64,000 bases of DNA from Spirochaetaceae bacterium (GTDB lineage Bacteria > Spirochaetota > Spirochaetia > SZUA-6 > DRHE01), in assembly GCA_020353535.1 (NCBI GenBank), contig CP070696.1, positions 2,218,071 to 2,282,070 of the forward strand. Direction: 5' to 3'. Shown one piece after another: positions 16,910-25,731 of this stretch; within the stretch, counting starts at the first letter, position 1, and each line of letters starts with the position of its first letter. The notes below the pieces were generated by a model. That model did no database searches. It worked only from the letters and a program-made list of their open reading frames with translations, and had not been told where the DNA came from. A program made the position numbers and the translations under genes.

Positions 16910-18742
16910 CTAGTGCGGGATCCGGCGGACCGCACCCTTATCCGCGGAGGTGGCAAGATGCGCGTAGGCCTCGAGCGCTTTGGAGACCACCCGCCTACGC
17001 CCCGTCGGGGTGAAAGCTTCGCTGCCCCTCGCCTGCTCTTGGGCACGCCGCTCGGCAAGCTCCTTCTCCGTAATCTGCACGTCGATGCTTCGAGCCTGAA
17101 TGTCGATGGAGATGCTGTCCCCCTCTTTCACCAAGGCGATGGCTCCCCCAGCAGCAGCCTCCGGCGATACATGGCCGATGGCAAGCCCCGAGGTCCCTCC
17201 GGAAAAGCGGCCGTCGGTCACCAAAGCGCATTCCTTGCCCAGGTGTCGGGATTTGAGGTAGGAAGTGGGATAAAGCATCTCCTGCATACCCGGTCCTCCC
17301 TTGGGACCTTCGTAGCGGATAACCACCACGTCTCCGGATTTCACCGTACCGTCGAGGATCCCTTCACAAGCCGATTCCTGGGAGGAAAAGATTTTGGCCG
17401 GTCCATTAAAACGCAGGATCGATGCATCCACCCCGGCGGTCTTGACGATGCAGCCGTCCCGGGCGATGTTGCCGTATAGCACGGCCAGCCCGCCGTCGGT
17501 AGAATAGCAGTGCTCGATGTCCCGGATGCAGCCCTTCTCCCGGTCCCGGTCCAGCTCTTTGTATCTTGTATCCTGGGATCCCATGACCAGGTTCCGTTTT
17601 CCCCCCGGGGCTGAAGAGTAGAGTGCAAGAGCTTCATCGCTTACCGAACCCGATCGGATATCGTATTTCTCCAGAGCTTCTCCAAGACTCAGGCCGTCCA
17701 CCCGCTTCACCGAGGGTTCCAACAGGCCCCCTCTGTTCAGCTCAGCCATGATGCTCAAGATCCCTCCGGCCCGGTTGACATCCTCCACGTGGTAAGAAGA
17801 GCTGGGGGCTACCTTGCAAAGGCAGGGGATCTTCCGCGACAGGGCATCGATGTCGGCCATGGTGAAATCCACCTCCGCCTCGTTGGCGATGGCCAGAAGA
17901 TGCAGCACCGTGTTAGTCGAACCGCCCATGGCGATGTCCAGAGCCATGGCGTTCTCGAAGGCAGTCTTGGTGGCGATCGATCGCGGCAGGACGGATTCGT
18001 CTTCCTGGAAATAAAAGCCTTGCGCCATCTCCAAGATGCGAGCAGCCGCCCGTTCGAACAATCGCATGCGGTTTCTGTGGGTCGCCAGAACCGTACCGTT
18101 GCCCGGCAGGGCCATGCCGATGGCTTCGTTGAGACAGTTCATGGAGTTGGCCGTGAACATGCCCGAACAGCTGCCGCAGGTCGGACAGGCGACCTGCTCG
18201 ATCCGCTGGATCTCCTCGTCCGATACCGACTCGTCGGCGCTGAGCACCATGGCGTCGACCAGATCGTAGTGATTGCTGCCCAGCACACCGGCTTCCATCG
18301 GTCCGCCCGATACGAAGATGGTCGGCAGGTTTAATCGCATGGCGGCCATGAGCATCCCGGGAGTGATCTTGTCACAGTTGCTGATACAGACAAGGGCATC
18401 CACAGTGTGGGCATTGCACATGTACTCCACGCTGTCCGCGATGAGGTCGCGGGAGGGCAGTGAATAGAGCATGCCGCCGTGACCCATGGCGATCCCGTCA
18501 TCTACGGCGATGGTGTTGAACTCCGCGGCGAAGCAGCCTTTGGCCTCTATAATCCGCTTCACCTGCTGCCCGATCTCATGCAGATGCACGTGTCCGGGTA
18601 CGAACTGCGTGAACGAGTTGGCGATTCCGATGACCGGCCGCCCGATCTGTTCCTCTTTCATACCATTGGCGCGCCAGAGGCTCCTGGCGCCGGCCATGCG
18701 GCGTCCCTGTGTTGTAACGTTGCTGCGCAAGGGAAAAGCCAA
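16910..18742 (-). CDS. ilvD: Dihydroxy-acid dehydratase
   Basis: A 610-residue Fe-S enzyme that converts 2,3-dihydroxy-isovalerate or -methylvalerate to the 2-keto acid in valine and isoleucine synthesis. Visible blocks are [39 protein letters not shown] and [20 protein letters not shown] with the cluster cysteines, and [20 protein letters not shown] near the C-terminus. The start is TTG at 18742: AGGAGG lies five bases upstream and the residues it adds ([14 protein letters not shown]) are conserved; an ATG at 18697 would remove them. It follows ilvC by nine bases, so the two pathway-adjacent enzymes are co-expressed. Confidence 0.95.
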   Translation of the reverse strand: MAFPLRSNVTTQGRRMAGARSLWRANGMKEEQIGRPVIGIANSFTQFVPGHVHLHEIGQQVKRIIEAKGCFAAEFNTIAVDDGIAMGHGGMLYSLPSRDLIADSVEYMCNAHTVDALVCISNCDKITPGMLMAAMRLNLPTIFVSGGPMEAGVLGSNHYDLVDAMVLSADESVSDEEIQRIEQVACPTCGSCSGMFTANSMNCLNEAIGMALPGNGTVLATHRNRMRLFERAAARILEMAQGFYFQEDESVLPRSIATKTAFENAMALDIAMGGSTNTVLHLLAIANEAEVDFTMADIDALSRKIPCLCKVAPSSSYHVEDVNRAGGILSIMAELNRGGLLEPSVKRVDGLSLGEALEKYDIRSGSVSDEALALYSSAPGGKRNLVMGSQDTRYKELDRDREKGCIRDIEHCYSTDGGLAVLYGNIARDGCIVKTAGVDASILRFNGPAKIFSSQESACEGILDGTVKSGDVVVIRYEGPKGGPGMQEMLYPTSYLKSRHLGKECALVTDGRFSGGTSGLAIGHVSPEAAAGGAIALVKEGDSISIDIQARSIDVQITEKELAERRAQEQARGSEAFTPTGRRRVVSKALEAYAHLATSADKGAVRRIPH

Positions 18743-18751
18743 TTGGTCCTC

Positions 18752-19807
18752 CTAAGCCTTCCAGTTCTCCGGCCTGAGCGAGCGCACGGCCGCACCCGCC
18801 TGCCACATCTCGGATTCCCGGATCTCCTTCAGCTCCGCATCGAGTTTCTCCTGATAATCCGGCGCACTGTTGGCCTTGATTACGATGGCCGTCTCCGTAC
18901 CGTCCTTAACGGATTGGTACAGCTTCTTGAAAACCGGGAGCACGGCTTCTTTGAAGCGCGGTTTCCAGTCCAGCGCACCCCGTTGGGCTGTGGTGCTGCA
19001 GTTGGCGTACATCCAGTCCATGCCGTTCTCCGCCACCAGCCTGATCAGGCTCTGAGTCAACTCTTCCACGGTCTCATTGAAGGCCTCGCTGGGGGTATGT
19101 CCGTTTTCGCGGAGCACGTCGTATTGGGCCTCCATCACTCCGGCCAACGCGCCCATGAGCACGCCTCGCTCTCCGGTCAGATCACTGTACACCTCTCCCT
19201 CGAAGGTCGTGGGAAAGAGGTATCCGGAGCCGATGGCGATGCCAACGGCCAGGGTACGCTCTTTCGCTCGGCCAGTGGCATCCTGGAATACGGCGTAGCT
19301 GGAGTTGATCCCGCTTCCGGCCAGGTAATTGGCGCGCACGCTGGCACCGGAACCCTTGGGCGCCACGAGGATCACGTCTATATTGTCCGGCGGGATGATG
19401 CCGGTCTGTTCTTTGTACACAATAGAGAAACCGTGGGAAAAGTAGAGGGCATCCCCTTCCTTGAGACAGGGCTTCAGTATGGGCCACACGATTTTCTGAC
19501 CCGCATCCGAGATGAGGTACTGGATGATGGTTCCCTTGCTGGCCGCTTCGTCGATATCGAAGAGCGTCTTGCCGGGAACCCAGCCGTCCTTGACCGCCTT
19601 GTCCCACTCCCTCTTGAACTTGGGCGACTGGCCGATGATCACGTTGAAGCCGTTGTCACGCATGTTCAGTGACTGAGCCGGACCCTGCACCCCGTAGCCA
19701 ATTACCGCGATGACCTCGTCCTTAAGGATCTCCCGGGCTTTCTCCAGGGGGAACTCCTCCCTCATCACGATATCTTCTTCCGTACCGCCAAAGTTGATCT
19801 TTGCCAT
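18752..19807 (-). CDS. ilvC: Ketol-acid reductoisomerase
   Basis: A 351-residue enzyme that isomerises and reduces acetolactate or acetohydroxybutyrate with NAD(P)H. The Rossmann motif is VIAVIGYGVQGPAQSLNMRDNGFNVIIGQ at about residue 30; VAPKGSGASVRANYLAG and the C-terminal SCSTTAQRGALDW-like block (here NCSTTAQRGALDW) carry metal and substrate ligands. INFGGTEEDIV near the start resembles the Bacteroidetes/fungal Ilv5 branch rather than enterobacterial IlvC. Start 19807 is chosen for its GGGAGAAAG site; an open extension to 19915 runs through a repeated intergenic element and is not conserved. No ilvBN is in the window. Confidence 0.93.
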   Translation of the reverse strand: MAKINFGGTEEDIVMREEFPLEKAREILKDEVIAVIGYGVQGPAQSLNMRDNGFNVIIGQSPKFKREWDKAVKDGWVPGKTLFDIDEAASKGTIIQYLISDAGQKIVWPILKPCLKEGDALYFSHGFSIVYKEQTGIIPPDNIDVILVAPKGSGASVRANYLAGSGINSSYAVFQDATGRAKERTLAVGIAIGSGYLFPTTFEGEVYSDLTGERGVLMGALAGVMEAQYDVLRENGHTPSEAFNETVEELTQSLIRLVAENGMDWMYANCSTTAQRGALDWKPRFKEAVLPVFKKLYQSVKDGTETAIVIKANSAPDYQEKLDAELKEIRESEMWQAGAAVRSLRPENWKA

Positions 19808-19846
19808 CAATCTTTCTCCCATATTCATTAAGATTTGAAGTCTCGT

Positions 19847-19896
19847 ATTATGGCATATATCCTCGGCTTTGCCCATAACGATGAGCTGTTCAGGCC
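19847..19896. repeat. 50-bp dispersed repeat, copy 1 (upstream of ilvC)
   Basis: This stretch matches 21869-21918 at 42 of 50 positions in the same orientation. It lies about 40 bases before the ilvC start. The differences fall evenly on all codon positions in the one open frame, which argues against a coding duplicate. The end nearest ilvC contains CATAAT, a possible -10. Confidence 0.65.
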
Positions 19897-19916
19897 CCGG
19901 ACCCGAAGCGCGCAAT

Positions 19917-21113
19917 CTACAACATTTGATAGATCAATTGAGCGGCTTGCGCGGCGCCATCGCTGCAAATCGTTCTGCAGGTCACTTTTTGCCCCAAATT
20001 GGACACGACCAAGTCGGCCAAAATCTCTGGAGTCGTTTCTGAGAGATTTCTCTTTATCCCTGCACCGTATCTTTCCAGGGTGGCCGCCACCTTTTCCTGT
20101 TCGCTGTGGCCTTCGATAGGAAAGTAGATAAAGGGTCGCCTCAGAGCAGCCAATTCGCAGGTGGATGAGAGCCCGCACTGAACCACTGCCAGGTCGCAGG
20201 CGGCATAGTGCTTGTAAAGGTCGGGAACAAAACCGAGCACCACGATGTCCGGATGAGCGGCGATGGAATCTCTGTCCAAACGAGGACCGGCGATGAGAAC
20301 CATGCGCAATGCGGGCACCCTTTCTTTGATCAGCAGGTAGCTCTCACTACAAAGTTCCAGCAATGCTCTGCCGATCGATGTTCCGCCAATAGAGCAAACG
20401 ACCAACGGTTCCTCCCCATACCCCAATACTTCTTTTACTTTTCGCTGATCTCGATAGTCTTCAGGATCGAAGCGAACGATGTAGCCGATGAAATGATAAT
20501 GCCGTTGAGCGTGCGCCCTTCGGTTGGGAAGCAAAAATCCGAAACGGTTGTCCGGAATATCCTCCGGCTCACCAATGAACAATGCCTGTCTGTCGCTGTC
20601 CTTGAGAAAGGTGCGGTCCAGGGACCAGACCAGATTGAGGAGGTACCTGCCGATTTTTACACCAATTCTGCGGGAGGCCGCTTCCAAACCCAGAAAATCG
20701 TAGATAATCACAAAGGGTATATCTATCCAGATCAGCCGAAAGATGAGGGCTATTACGATCTCGTAGGTCTCGTTTCCAATAACGAGATCGAATTGACCGC
20801 TTCTTATGGCTTTGTGTACCAGTTTTACATTTCGCATCCAACCGCGTCGGGAGCGAAACACATAATTAACCAGATTCAGTTTTGATCCGACTGAGGTGCT
20901 TTCGGCAAAGGCACTGTAGGAGGCGTAGGTCTCGCATAGAGGATGAAGGGATTCGCCTTTTTGGGCCAGGACAACAGTTGCCGGATGAGCAGCGACCCAG
21001 GTTATCTCAATCTCTGTATTCAGGGATCTCAACGCCTGGACGATAGCCAGGTCTTTGTTGATATGACCCAATCCGATAGAGCCGCTTATATAGAGAATCT
21101 TTTTTCTGCTCAC
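19917..21113 (-). CDS. Glycosyltransferase, MurG/GT28-like
   Basis: A 398-residue GT-B fold protein. The N-terminal nucleotide-free half begins ILYISGSIGLGHINKDLAIVQAL, the GxGH element of GT28/GT1 enzymes; the C-terminal half has VVCSIGGTSIGRALLELC, then CDLAVVQCGLSSTCELAALRRPFIYFPIEGHSEQE, the sugar-nucleotide binding region. Start is GTG at 21113 with GGAGGGAGG upstream. Length and the relaxed motif fit an unknown hexose or N-acetylhexosamine transferase rather than MurG itself. It lies between the kinase-like gene and ilvC, same strand. Confidence 0.8.
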   Translation of the reverse strand: MSRKKILYISGSIGLGHINKDLAIVQALRSLNTEIEITWVAAHPATVVLAQKGESLHPLCETYASYSAFAESTSVGSKLNLVNYVFRSRRGWMRNVKLVHKAIRSGQFDLVIGNETYEIVIALIFRLIWIDIPFVIIYDFLGLEAASRRIGVKIGRYLLNLVWSLDRTFLKDSDRQALFIGEPEDIPDNRFGFLLPNRRAHAQRHYHFIGYIVRFDPEDYRDQRKVKEVLGYGEEPLVVCSIGGTSIGRALLELCSESYLLIKERVPALRMVLIAGPRLDRDSIAAHPDIVVLGFVPDLYKHYAACDLAVVQCGLSSTCELAALRRPFIYFPIEGHSEQEKVAATLERYGAGIKRNLSETTPEILADLVVSNLGQKVTCRTICSDGAAQAAQLIYQML

Positions 21114-21170
21114 CCTCCCTCCTGAACTGTGTCAAAGAATAGGTAATCCTACAACACCCATCAACGGCTC

Positions 21171-21845
21171 TTAGCTTAGGCCGAAATGCATACAGACGGC
21201 GGAATACACCTCATCGACACTCATATTCCCGCCTGTTATCAGCAGCGACAAGTTGTATTTTTCACACTCCTCTCTTACATCTGCGCTCCGCATATGCACT
21301 GACTCAACGTATCCCTTCATGAAGACTTCTACTGAGGTCGGGCACTGCTCGAGTGCTTGGCTTAAGATTCCACCCTTCTGAAAACGCTTCCGCTGCCCTT
21401 CCTTTATGAAGGGGTTGGTGGAAACAAGAAATATCGCTTTTTCCGGATCTGCCAATTGTCTCAATTCCCACGTTGGATGCCCCGCGAACAAATCTACCAC
21501 TATCGGTTTGTCCGCGGGCATGGTAAGAAGATCTTCAGAAACCAGTCTAAGATCTTCTCGATAAATGTCATAGATAACCTGCACGATCTTTTCTGCCTTT
21601 TGGGTCAGCACCCAACCCAAATAATTCATAATTCCTTGCTCATGTATTTTATAAAGAAACGGGGAATCTTCTTCAGCCGCCGTGTCTATGTGTTCCCCAA
21701 TATGATCATCGCCGTGGTATCGGATAAAACCAAACCCCTCAGCCAGCCGTGTTGATATAGTCGATTTTCCCGAACAAGCTGAGCCGCCGATCCATAATAC
21801 ATGCTTTAGGGAGTTTTTTGCTTTCCACCAATCGTACAATTTCAT
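21171..21845 (-). CDS. P-loop kinase-like protein of unknown substrate
   Basis: A 224-residue cytoplasmic protein with Walker A GGSACSGKSTISTRLAE near residue 20, then RYHGDDHIGEH, as in small-molecule kinases where the Asp after the first strand binds substrate. VVDLFAGHPTWELRQL replaces a typical Walker B region, and SVEVFMKGYVESVHMRS may be the lid. The size fits gluconate, shikimate or chloramphenicol phosphotransferase-like enzymes, but I do not recognise the family. It sits 57 bases upstream of the glycosyltransferase gene, likely in the same transcript, and has repeat copy 2 in front of it. Confidence 0.6.
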   Translation of the reverse strand: MKLYDWWKAKNSLKHVLWIGGSACSGKSTISTRLAEGFGFIRYHGDDHIGEHIDTAAEEDSPFLYKIHEQGIMNYLGWVLTQKAEKIVQVIYDIYREDLRLVSEDLLTMPADKPIVVDLFAGHPTWELRQLADPEKAIFLVSTNPFIKEGQRKRFQKGGILSQALEQCPTSVEVFMKGYVESVHMRSADVREECEKYNLSLLITGGNMSVDEVYSAVCMHFGLS

Positions 21846-21868
21846 TTATAACTCCATGTCAATTTCTC

Positions 21869-21918
21869 ATAATGGAATATATCCTCAGCTTTGCTCATAT
21901 CGAGGAGCTGTTCCGGCA
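21869..21918. repeat. 50-bp dispersed repeat, copy 2 (upstream of the kinase-like gene)
   Basis: Second copy of the element at 19847-19896, same orientation, 24 bases before the start of a minus-strand gene, with CATTAT where copy 1 has CATAAT. The shared placement ahead of gene starts suggests a duplicated promoter region. Confidence 0.65.
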
Positions 21919-22021
21919 CACCTGAAATAAATTTCGCCAGGCCCCGCTGCGGCGCCTCCGCCAATTCTATCGTAGGTGCTTGAGAGTGTCACGCTGGCGT
22001 ACTATGCTCAATTAAAGAATC

Positions 22022-22027
22022 AGGAGG
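22022..22027 (+). promoter_or_regulatory. Ribosome-binding site pointing to an AUC start
   Basis: AGGAGG is followed after seven bases by ATC at 22035. No ATG, GTG or TTG occurs in frame between the upstream stop (21981) and GTG at 22161, so this site decides the start of the DUF362 gene. Confidence 0.6.
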
Positions 22028-22034
22028 TAGCACC

Positions 22035-23108
22035 ATCAACGTTTCCAGGGTTATTTTCGCCGAGCTTTCTGACAATAGCAGCCACCGGCAGAGGCTGACC
22101 GCCACCGAAAAGCTGATCCAGGCTGCGGAGCTGGCTCAAATAATCGAACCCAAGCACAAGGTGGCGATCAAGCTCCACGTGGGCGAGCGGAATAATGATA
22201 CCCACGTAGGTCCGGATCTCATAAAACCAATAGTCACCTGTGTAAAGCACAAGGACGCTCTCCCCTTCCTGACCGAAACCAGTACCCTGTACAGGGGCCG
22301 GCGTTCAAATGCCGTGGATCATATCATTCAAGCCTTCGATCACGGTTTCACCTATGAAAAAACCGGCGCTCCCTTCATCATGGCCGACGGTCTATTCGGG
22401 AATTCGGAAATCGAAGTACCGATCGATGGAGTCATCTTCGATAAGGTGAATATCGCCCGGGAAGTCGTGTTCGCAGATGCTCTTATCACCGTTTCCCATC
22501 CCACGGGGCATCCCGGAATGGGACTTGGGGCTACCTTGAAGAATCTGGGCATGGGCCTGTCCAGCCGGATTGGCAAACTCCGCCAGCATTCTTCGGTCAA
22601 GCCTTATGTAGACAAAAGGGCTTGCGCTTACTGCAGAAAATGCATGCAATGGTGTCCGGTTGATGCCATTGTTGAGGAGCAGGATCAGGCCTTCATCTTT
22701 ACGGAGAAATGTATCGGCTGCGGTGAGTGCCTCAGCGTGTGTAACTACGACGCGATTCGCTATGACTGGGGGGTTGAATCGGCGGATCTGCAGAAGCGGG
22801 TGGTCGAGCATGCCCTGGGAGTTGTGCTGAATAAAAGGCAGCGCTGTTTCTTTTTCAGTTTTCTCATCGATATGACCAAGGGATGTGACTGCTTCGGCGG
22901 TCGCCAGGAACGGATTATACCGGACGTGGGTATTCTGGCCTCTACTGATCCGGTTGCGATCGATCAGGCTACTCTTGATCTTACGGCCAGGCGCCACGGG
23001 GACAGCCTGGTCAAGAAAAGCGAGCCTGGATTGGACCCGGGTATCCAGCTCGGGCATGCCGAGAAGATCGGTCTGGGAAGCCGCAACTACCGGTTGGAAG
23101 TCCTCTAA
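22035..23108 (+). CDS. DUF362 protein with two 4Fe-4S clusters, apparent AUC start
   Basis: A 357-residue protein combining DUF362 (INVSRVIFAELSD at the N-terminus; HPTGHPGMGLGATLKNLGMGL; GILASTDPVAIDQATLDL near the C-terminus) with a bacterial ferredoxin insert, CAYCRKCMQWCP and CIGCGECLSVCN, which should bind two 4Fe-4S clusters. Such proteins are common in anaerobes and are assumed to be redox proteins; their partner is unknown. The first 42 residues are conserved in type but have no canonical start; AGGAGG lies ideally before ATC 22035. If AUC is not used, translation would begin at GTG 22161 and lose the first strand. Confidence 0.85.
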   Translation: MNVSRVIFAELSDNSSHRQRLTATEKLIQAAELAQIIEPKHKVAIKLHVGERNNDTHVGPDLIKPIVTCVKHKDALPFLTETSTLYRGRRSNAVDHIIQAFDHGFTYEKTGAPFIMADGLFGNSEIEVPIDGVIFDKVNIAREVVFADALITVSHPTGHPGMGLGATLKNLGMGLSSRIGKLRQHSSVKPYVDKRACAYCRKCMQWCPVDAIVEEQDQAFIFTEKCIGCGECLSVCNYDAIRYDWGVESADLQKRVVEHALGVVLNKRQRCFFFSFLIDMTKGCDCFGGRQERIIPDVGILASTDPVAIDQATLDLTARRHGDSLVKKSEPGLDPGIQLGHAEKIGLGSRNYRLEVL

Positions 23109-23346
23109 AGAGAAAACCTCCTTCTGTTTGTAGTGATGACCGTTGGGTCGTAAAAAAATCTCGGGTTGTGAAGAATCTAGTTGCCTGCCCGCCAGGAATG
23201 ATGTAAATTTTCCTCTGTTCATTGGTGTTCTGCCCGTGAAGGACGCGGATGGATGAAGAATAATTCTGACTACAGTCCGGTCTCGGACAAGAGAAAACAC
23301 TTTACAAAAATAAATTCCCATTGAAGTCATCGGGGAGGAACAGAGC

Positions 23347-24984
23347 ATGGCGAAACAACTGCAGTACGAAGAAAGTGCCCGGGGCGCCCTCATGAAGGGT
23401 ATTCAGAGCGTAGCAGATGCGGTACGGGTCACCCTGGGTCCCAAGGGACGCAATGTGATTCTGGGCAAGAAATGGGGGACACCGGTTGTAACCAACGACG
23501 GTGTAACCATAGCCAAAGAGCTGGAGTTCAAGGAAGCGTTCGAGAACATGGGGGCACAGCTTATCAAGGAGGTGGCCAAGAAGACCAACGATGTGGCCGG
23601 GGACGGAACTACCACGGCCACGGTGCTGGCCTACTCGATGATGCGCGAAGGTGTGCGCAGCGTAGCCGCGGGGCACGATCCGATGCTGATAAAGCGGGGG
23701 ATCACCAGAGCCGTCGAATTGGCGGTGTCCGAAATCAAAAAGCAGGCCAAGAAGCTCCAGGAACGCGAAGAGATCGCCCAGGTGGCAACCGTATCCTCGG
23801 GCAACGACCGGGAGATCGGTACGCTCATCGCCGACGCTATGGAGAAGGTCGGTCGGGACGGTGTCATCACCGTGGAGGAATCCAAATCCATGGAGACCAG
23901 CCTGGAGGTCGTGGAAGGCATGGAGTTCGACCGGGGCTACCTCTCTCCCTACTTCGTTACCGACCGCCAGAGCCTGCGTTGTGAGCTCGAAAATCCGTAT
24001 ATCTTCATTCACGACAAGAAGCTTTCGGCCATGAAAGACCTGCTGCCCCTGCTCGAAAAGGTAGCCAAGGCCGGACGATCGATCCTGATCATCGCCGAGG
24101 AGGTTGAAGGGGAGGCGTTGGCCACCCTGGTCGTGAATCACCTGCGGGGGACGCTGAAGGCCTGCGCCGTTAAGGCTCCGGGGTACGGAGACCGCCGCAA
24201 GGCCATGCTGGAGGACATCGCCGTGATAACCGGCGGCCAGGTCATCGCCGAAGAGCTGGGGCTCAAAGTGGAGAGCACCGACCTGTCCCAGCTGGGAAAG
24301 GCCCGACTGGTACGGGTGGATAAGGAAAACACCACAATAGTTGAAGGAGCCGGGGATCCGAAGGGCATCAAGGGCCGCATCAACCAGATCAAGGTGCAGA
24401 TCGAGGAAACCACCTCGGATTACGACCGGGAAAAGCTGCAGGAACGCATGGCCAAGCTGTCCGGCGGCGTAGCGGTAATCAACGTGGGTGCTCCTACGGA
24501 GGTGGAACTCAAGGAAAAGAAGCACCGCGTGGAAGACGCCCTGGCCGCCACCCGAGCCGCCGTGGAAGAGGGAATCGTACCCGGTGGCGGGATCACCTAC
24601 ATCCAGGCGATCAAAGCCCTTGATAGGGAGGATCTGTCAGGTCTCCAGGAATCCGAGAAGATCGGCTTCCAGGTCGTGAAGCGGGCCCTGCAGGAGCCGC
24701 TGCGGCAGATCGCCCGCAATGCCGGGATCGACGATGCGGTGGCCGCTGAAAAGGTGAAAACGACCAAGAGCGGAACCGGATTCGATGCCGAGAAGATGGT
24801 CTGGACCGATATGGTCGAGGCGGGCATCATCGATCCGGTCAAGGTAACGCGTTCGGCCCTGCAGAATGCGGCCTCGGTATCGGCCATGATGCTGACCACC
24901 GAGTGCGTCATTGCGGACCTGCCCAAGAAGGAAAATGCCCCAGCGGCTCCGTCTCCGGACTACGGGGACATGGATGAATACTAA
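23347..24984 (+). CDS. groL: Chaperonin GroEL
   Basis: A 545-residue ATP-dependent chaperonin subunit forming double heptameric rings. The family blocks are intact: [48 protein letters not shown] (ATP site) and [14 protein letters not shown]. The C-terminus reads PDYGDMDEY, without the usual GGM repeat. No groES lies next to it and no CIRCE operator is found in the 238-bp upstream gap, which shows only a good GGGGAGG ribosome site. It may be the sole GroEL with groES elsewhere, or a second paralogue with its own regulation. Confidence 0.95.
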   Translation: MAKQLQYEESARGALMKGIQSVADAVRVTLGPKGRNVILGKKWGTPVVTNDGVTIAKELEFKEAFENMGAQLIKEVAKKTNDVAGDGTTTATVLAYSMMREGVRSVAAGHDPMLIKRGITRAVELAVSEIKKQAKKLQEREEIAQVATVSSGNDREIGTLIADAMEKVGRDGVITVEESKSMETSLEVVEGMEFDRGYLSPYFVTDRQSLRCELENPYIFIHDKKLSAMKDLLPLLEKVAKAGRSILIIAEEVEGEALATLVVNHLRGTLKACAVKAPGYGDRRKAMLEDIAVITGGQVIAEELGLKVESTDLSQLGKARLVRVDKENTTIVEGAGDPKGIKGRINQIKVQIEETTSDYDREKLQERMAKLSGGVAVINVGAPTEVELKEKKHRVEDALAATRAAVEEGIVPGGGITYIQAIKALDREDLSGLQESEKIGFQVVKRALQEPLRQIARNAGIDDAVAAEKVKTTKSGTGFDAEKMVWTDMVEAGIIDPVKVTRSALQNAASVSAMMLTTECVIADLPKKENAPAAPSPDYGDMDEY

Positions 24985-25059
24985 GACGGCGGCCGGGAGA
25001 ACTGGAAGCTGCAATCGAATCGGCGTGCGGTAACAGTAGCGCACAGGAGGAATTGAATC

Positions 25060-25296
25060 ATGGAAAGAGTCATCGAAATGGTCCTGCGGGAAATCGAGGA
25101 CGACATCTCGATCAACGGGCGAGGGGTGAACGTCGAACTTTCGGGTAAAGGCGTTCTGAAACGGAGAAAGACGATACGGCTGATCGGAAGCGTCGACTCC
25201 GAAGCACAAAGGCAGAAGGTCAAACGCATCGCTGAGCACCACGCCGGCGATCAGTACACGGTGCTCGACGAGCTTTCCGTAAAAGCGCCCGCGTAG
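25060..25296 (+). CDS. Small BON-domain-like protein
   Basis: A 78-residue protein without signal peptide. The pattern ISINGRGVNVELSGKGVL, then IRLIGSVDSEAQRQKVKRIA, then DQYTVLDELSV follows the BON fold (alpha-beta-beta-alpha-beta), usually found in envelope or potassium-binding proteins. CACAGGAGGAATTGAATC before the ATG is a strong ribosome site. It follows groEL by 75 bases and precedes a terminator, so both are probably one unit. The function is unknown; absence of an export signal argues for a cytoplasmic role. Confidence 0.6.
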   Translation: MERVIEMVLREIEDDISINGRGVNVELSGKGVLKRRKTIRLIGSVDSEAQRQKVKRIAEHHAGDQYTVLDELSVKAPA

Positions 25297-25300
25297 CGGC

Positions 25301-25731
25301 TCACTCCAGCCTCAAGTAGACAACGTACTCACCACCGAGTCGGCTCATCTCCCTTGGATAATCCTCTGCGCGGTAAACTATTTCAAGGAACGTTCCGCAG
25401 GAACGTATTTTTTTCATCCAGTACCGATGCTCTGAGCCTTCCGCATCCTTGTCATACGGATACCAGCCGCAATCGCACTGCCCCTTGTCCCACCAGTTAC
25501 CCTGCTCGTCGATCCACCAGCTCGACGTACTCTCTTCAGCTTTGCCTCCTCCTCACGGATCAGCTCGATCAGATTGCGGTAGTTTACGTCCGTGAGTCTT
25601 TTGTGATCGTATTGAATTAAGGCAGCCACCGCCGCCTCGATGGAATCGTCAAAATAGGTATGCAGAAGCCGTCGAATCGCCGACTGACGGGCATCCCGAT
25701 GGGGGATCTTGGGCAGATAGCGGTACCTCAG
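25301..25731 (-). pseudogene. Frameshifted remnant, C-terminal part of a BlaI/MecI-like repressor
   Basis: Read on the minus strand, the first frame gives RYRYLPKIPHRDARQSAIRR, then LLHTYFDDSIEAAVAALI and LTDVNYRNLIELIREEEAKL. This resembles the dimerisation tail of BlaI/CopY-type penicillinase repressors (RxLxxxFxGS...LSxxEL). The N-terminal winged helix is absent: upstream sequence is the end of the cyclase gene. After about 25550 coding character jumps to another frame, with WWIDEQGNWWDKGQCDCGW, which runs to a stop at 25301. I read this as a truncated, frameshifted relic; the family match is by eye only. A plus-strand terminator lies inside it. Confidence 0.4.
25390..25414 (+). terminator. 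Intrinsic terminator after groL and the BON-like gene
   Basis: ACGTTCC, a three-base loop GCA, and GGAACGT (25390-25406) are followed by A and seven T. It lies 93 bases after the stop of the BON-like gene and reads in the plus direction. Confidence 0.75.

Noticed and set aside
19808..19915. Longer IlvC starting at 19915
   Set aside because: The extension runs through the dispersed repeat and lacks a ribosome site, whereas 19807 has one and begins at the conserved protein start.
23109..23346. CIRCE heat-shock operator in front of groEL
   Set aside because: No TTAGCACTC-N9-GAGTGCTAA-like pair is present in the gap.
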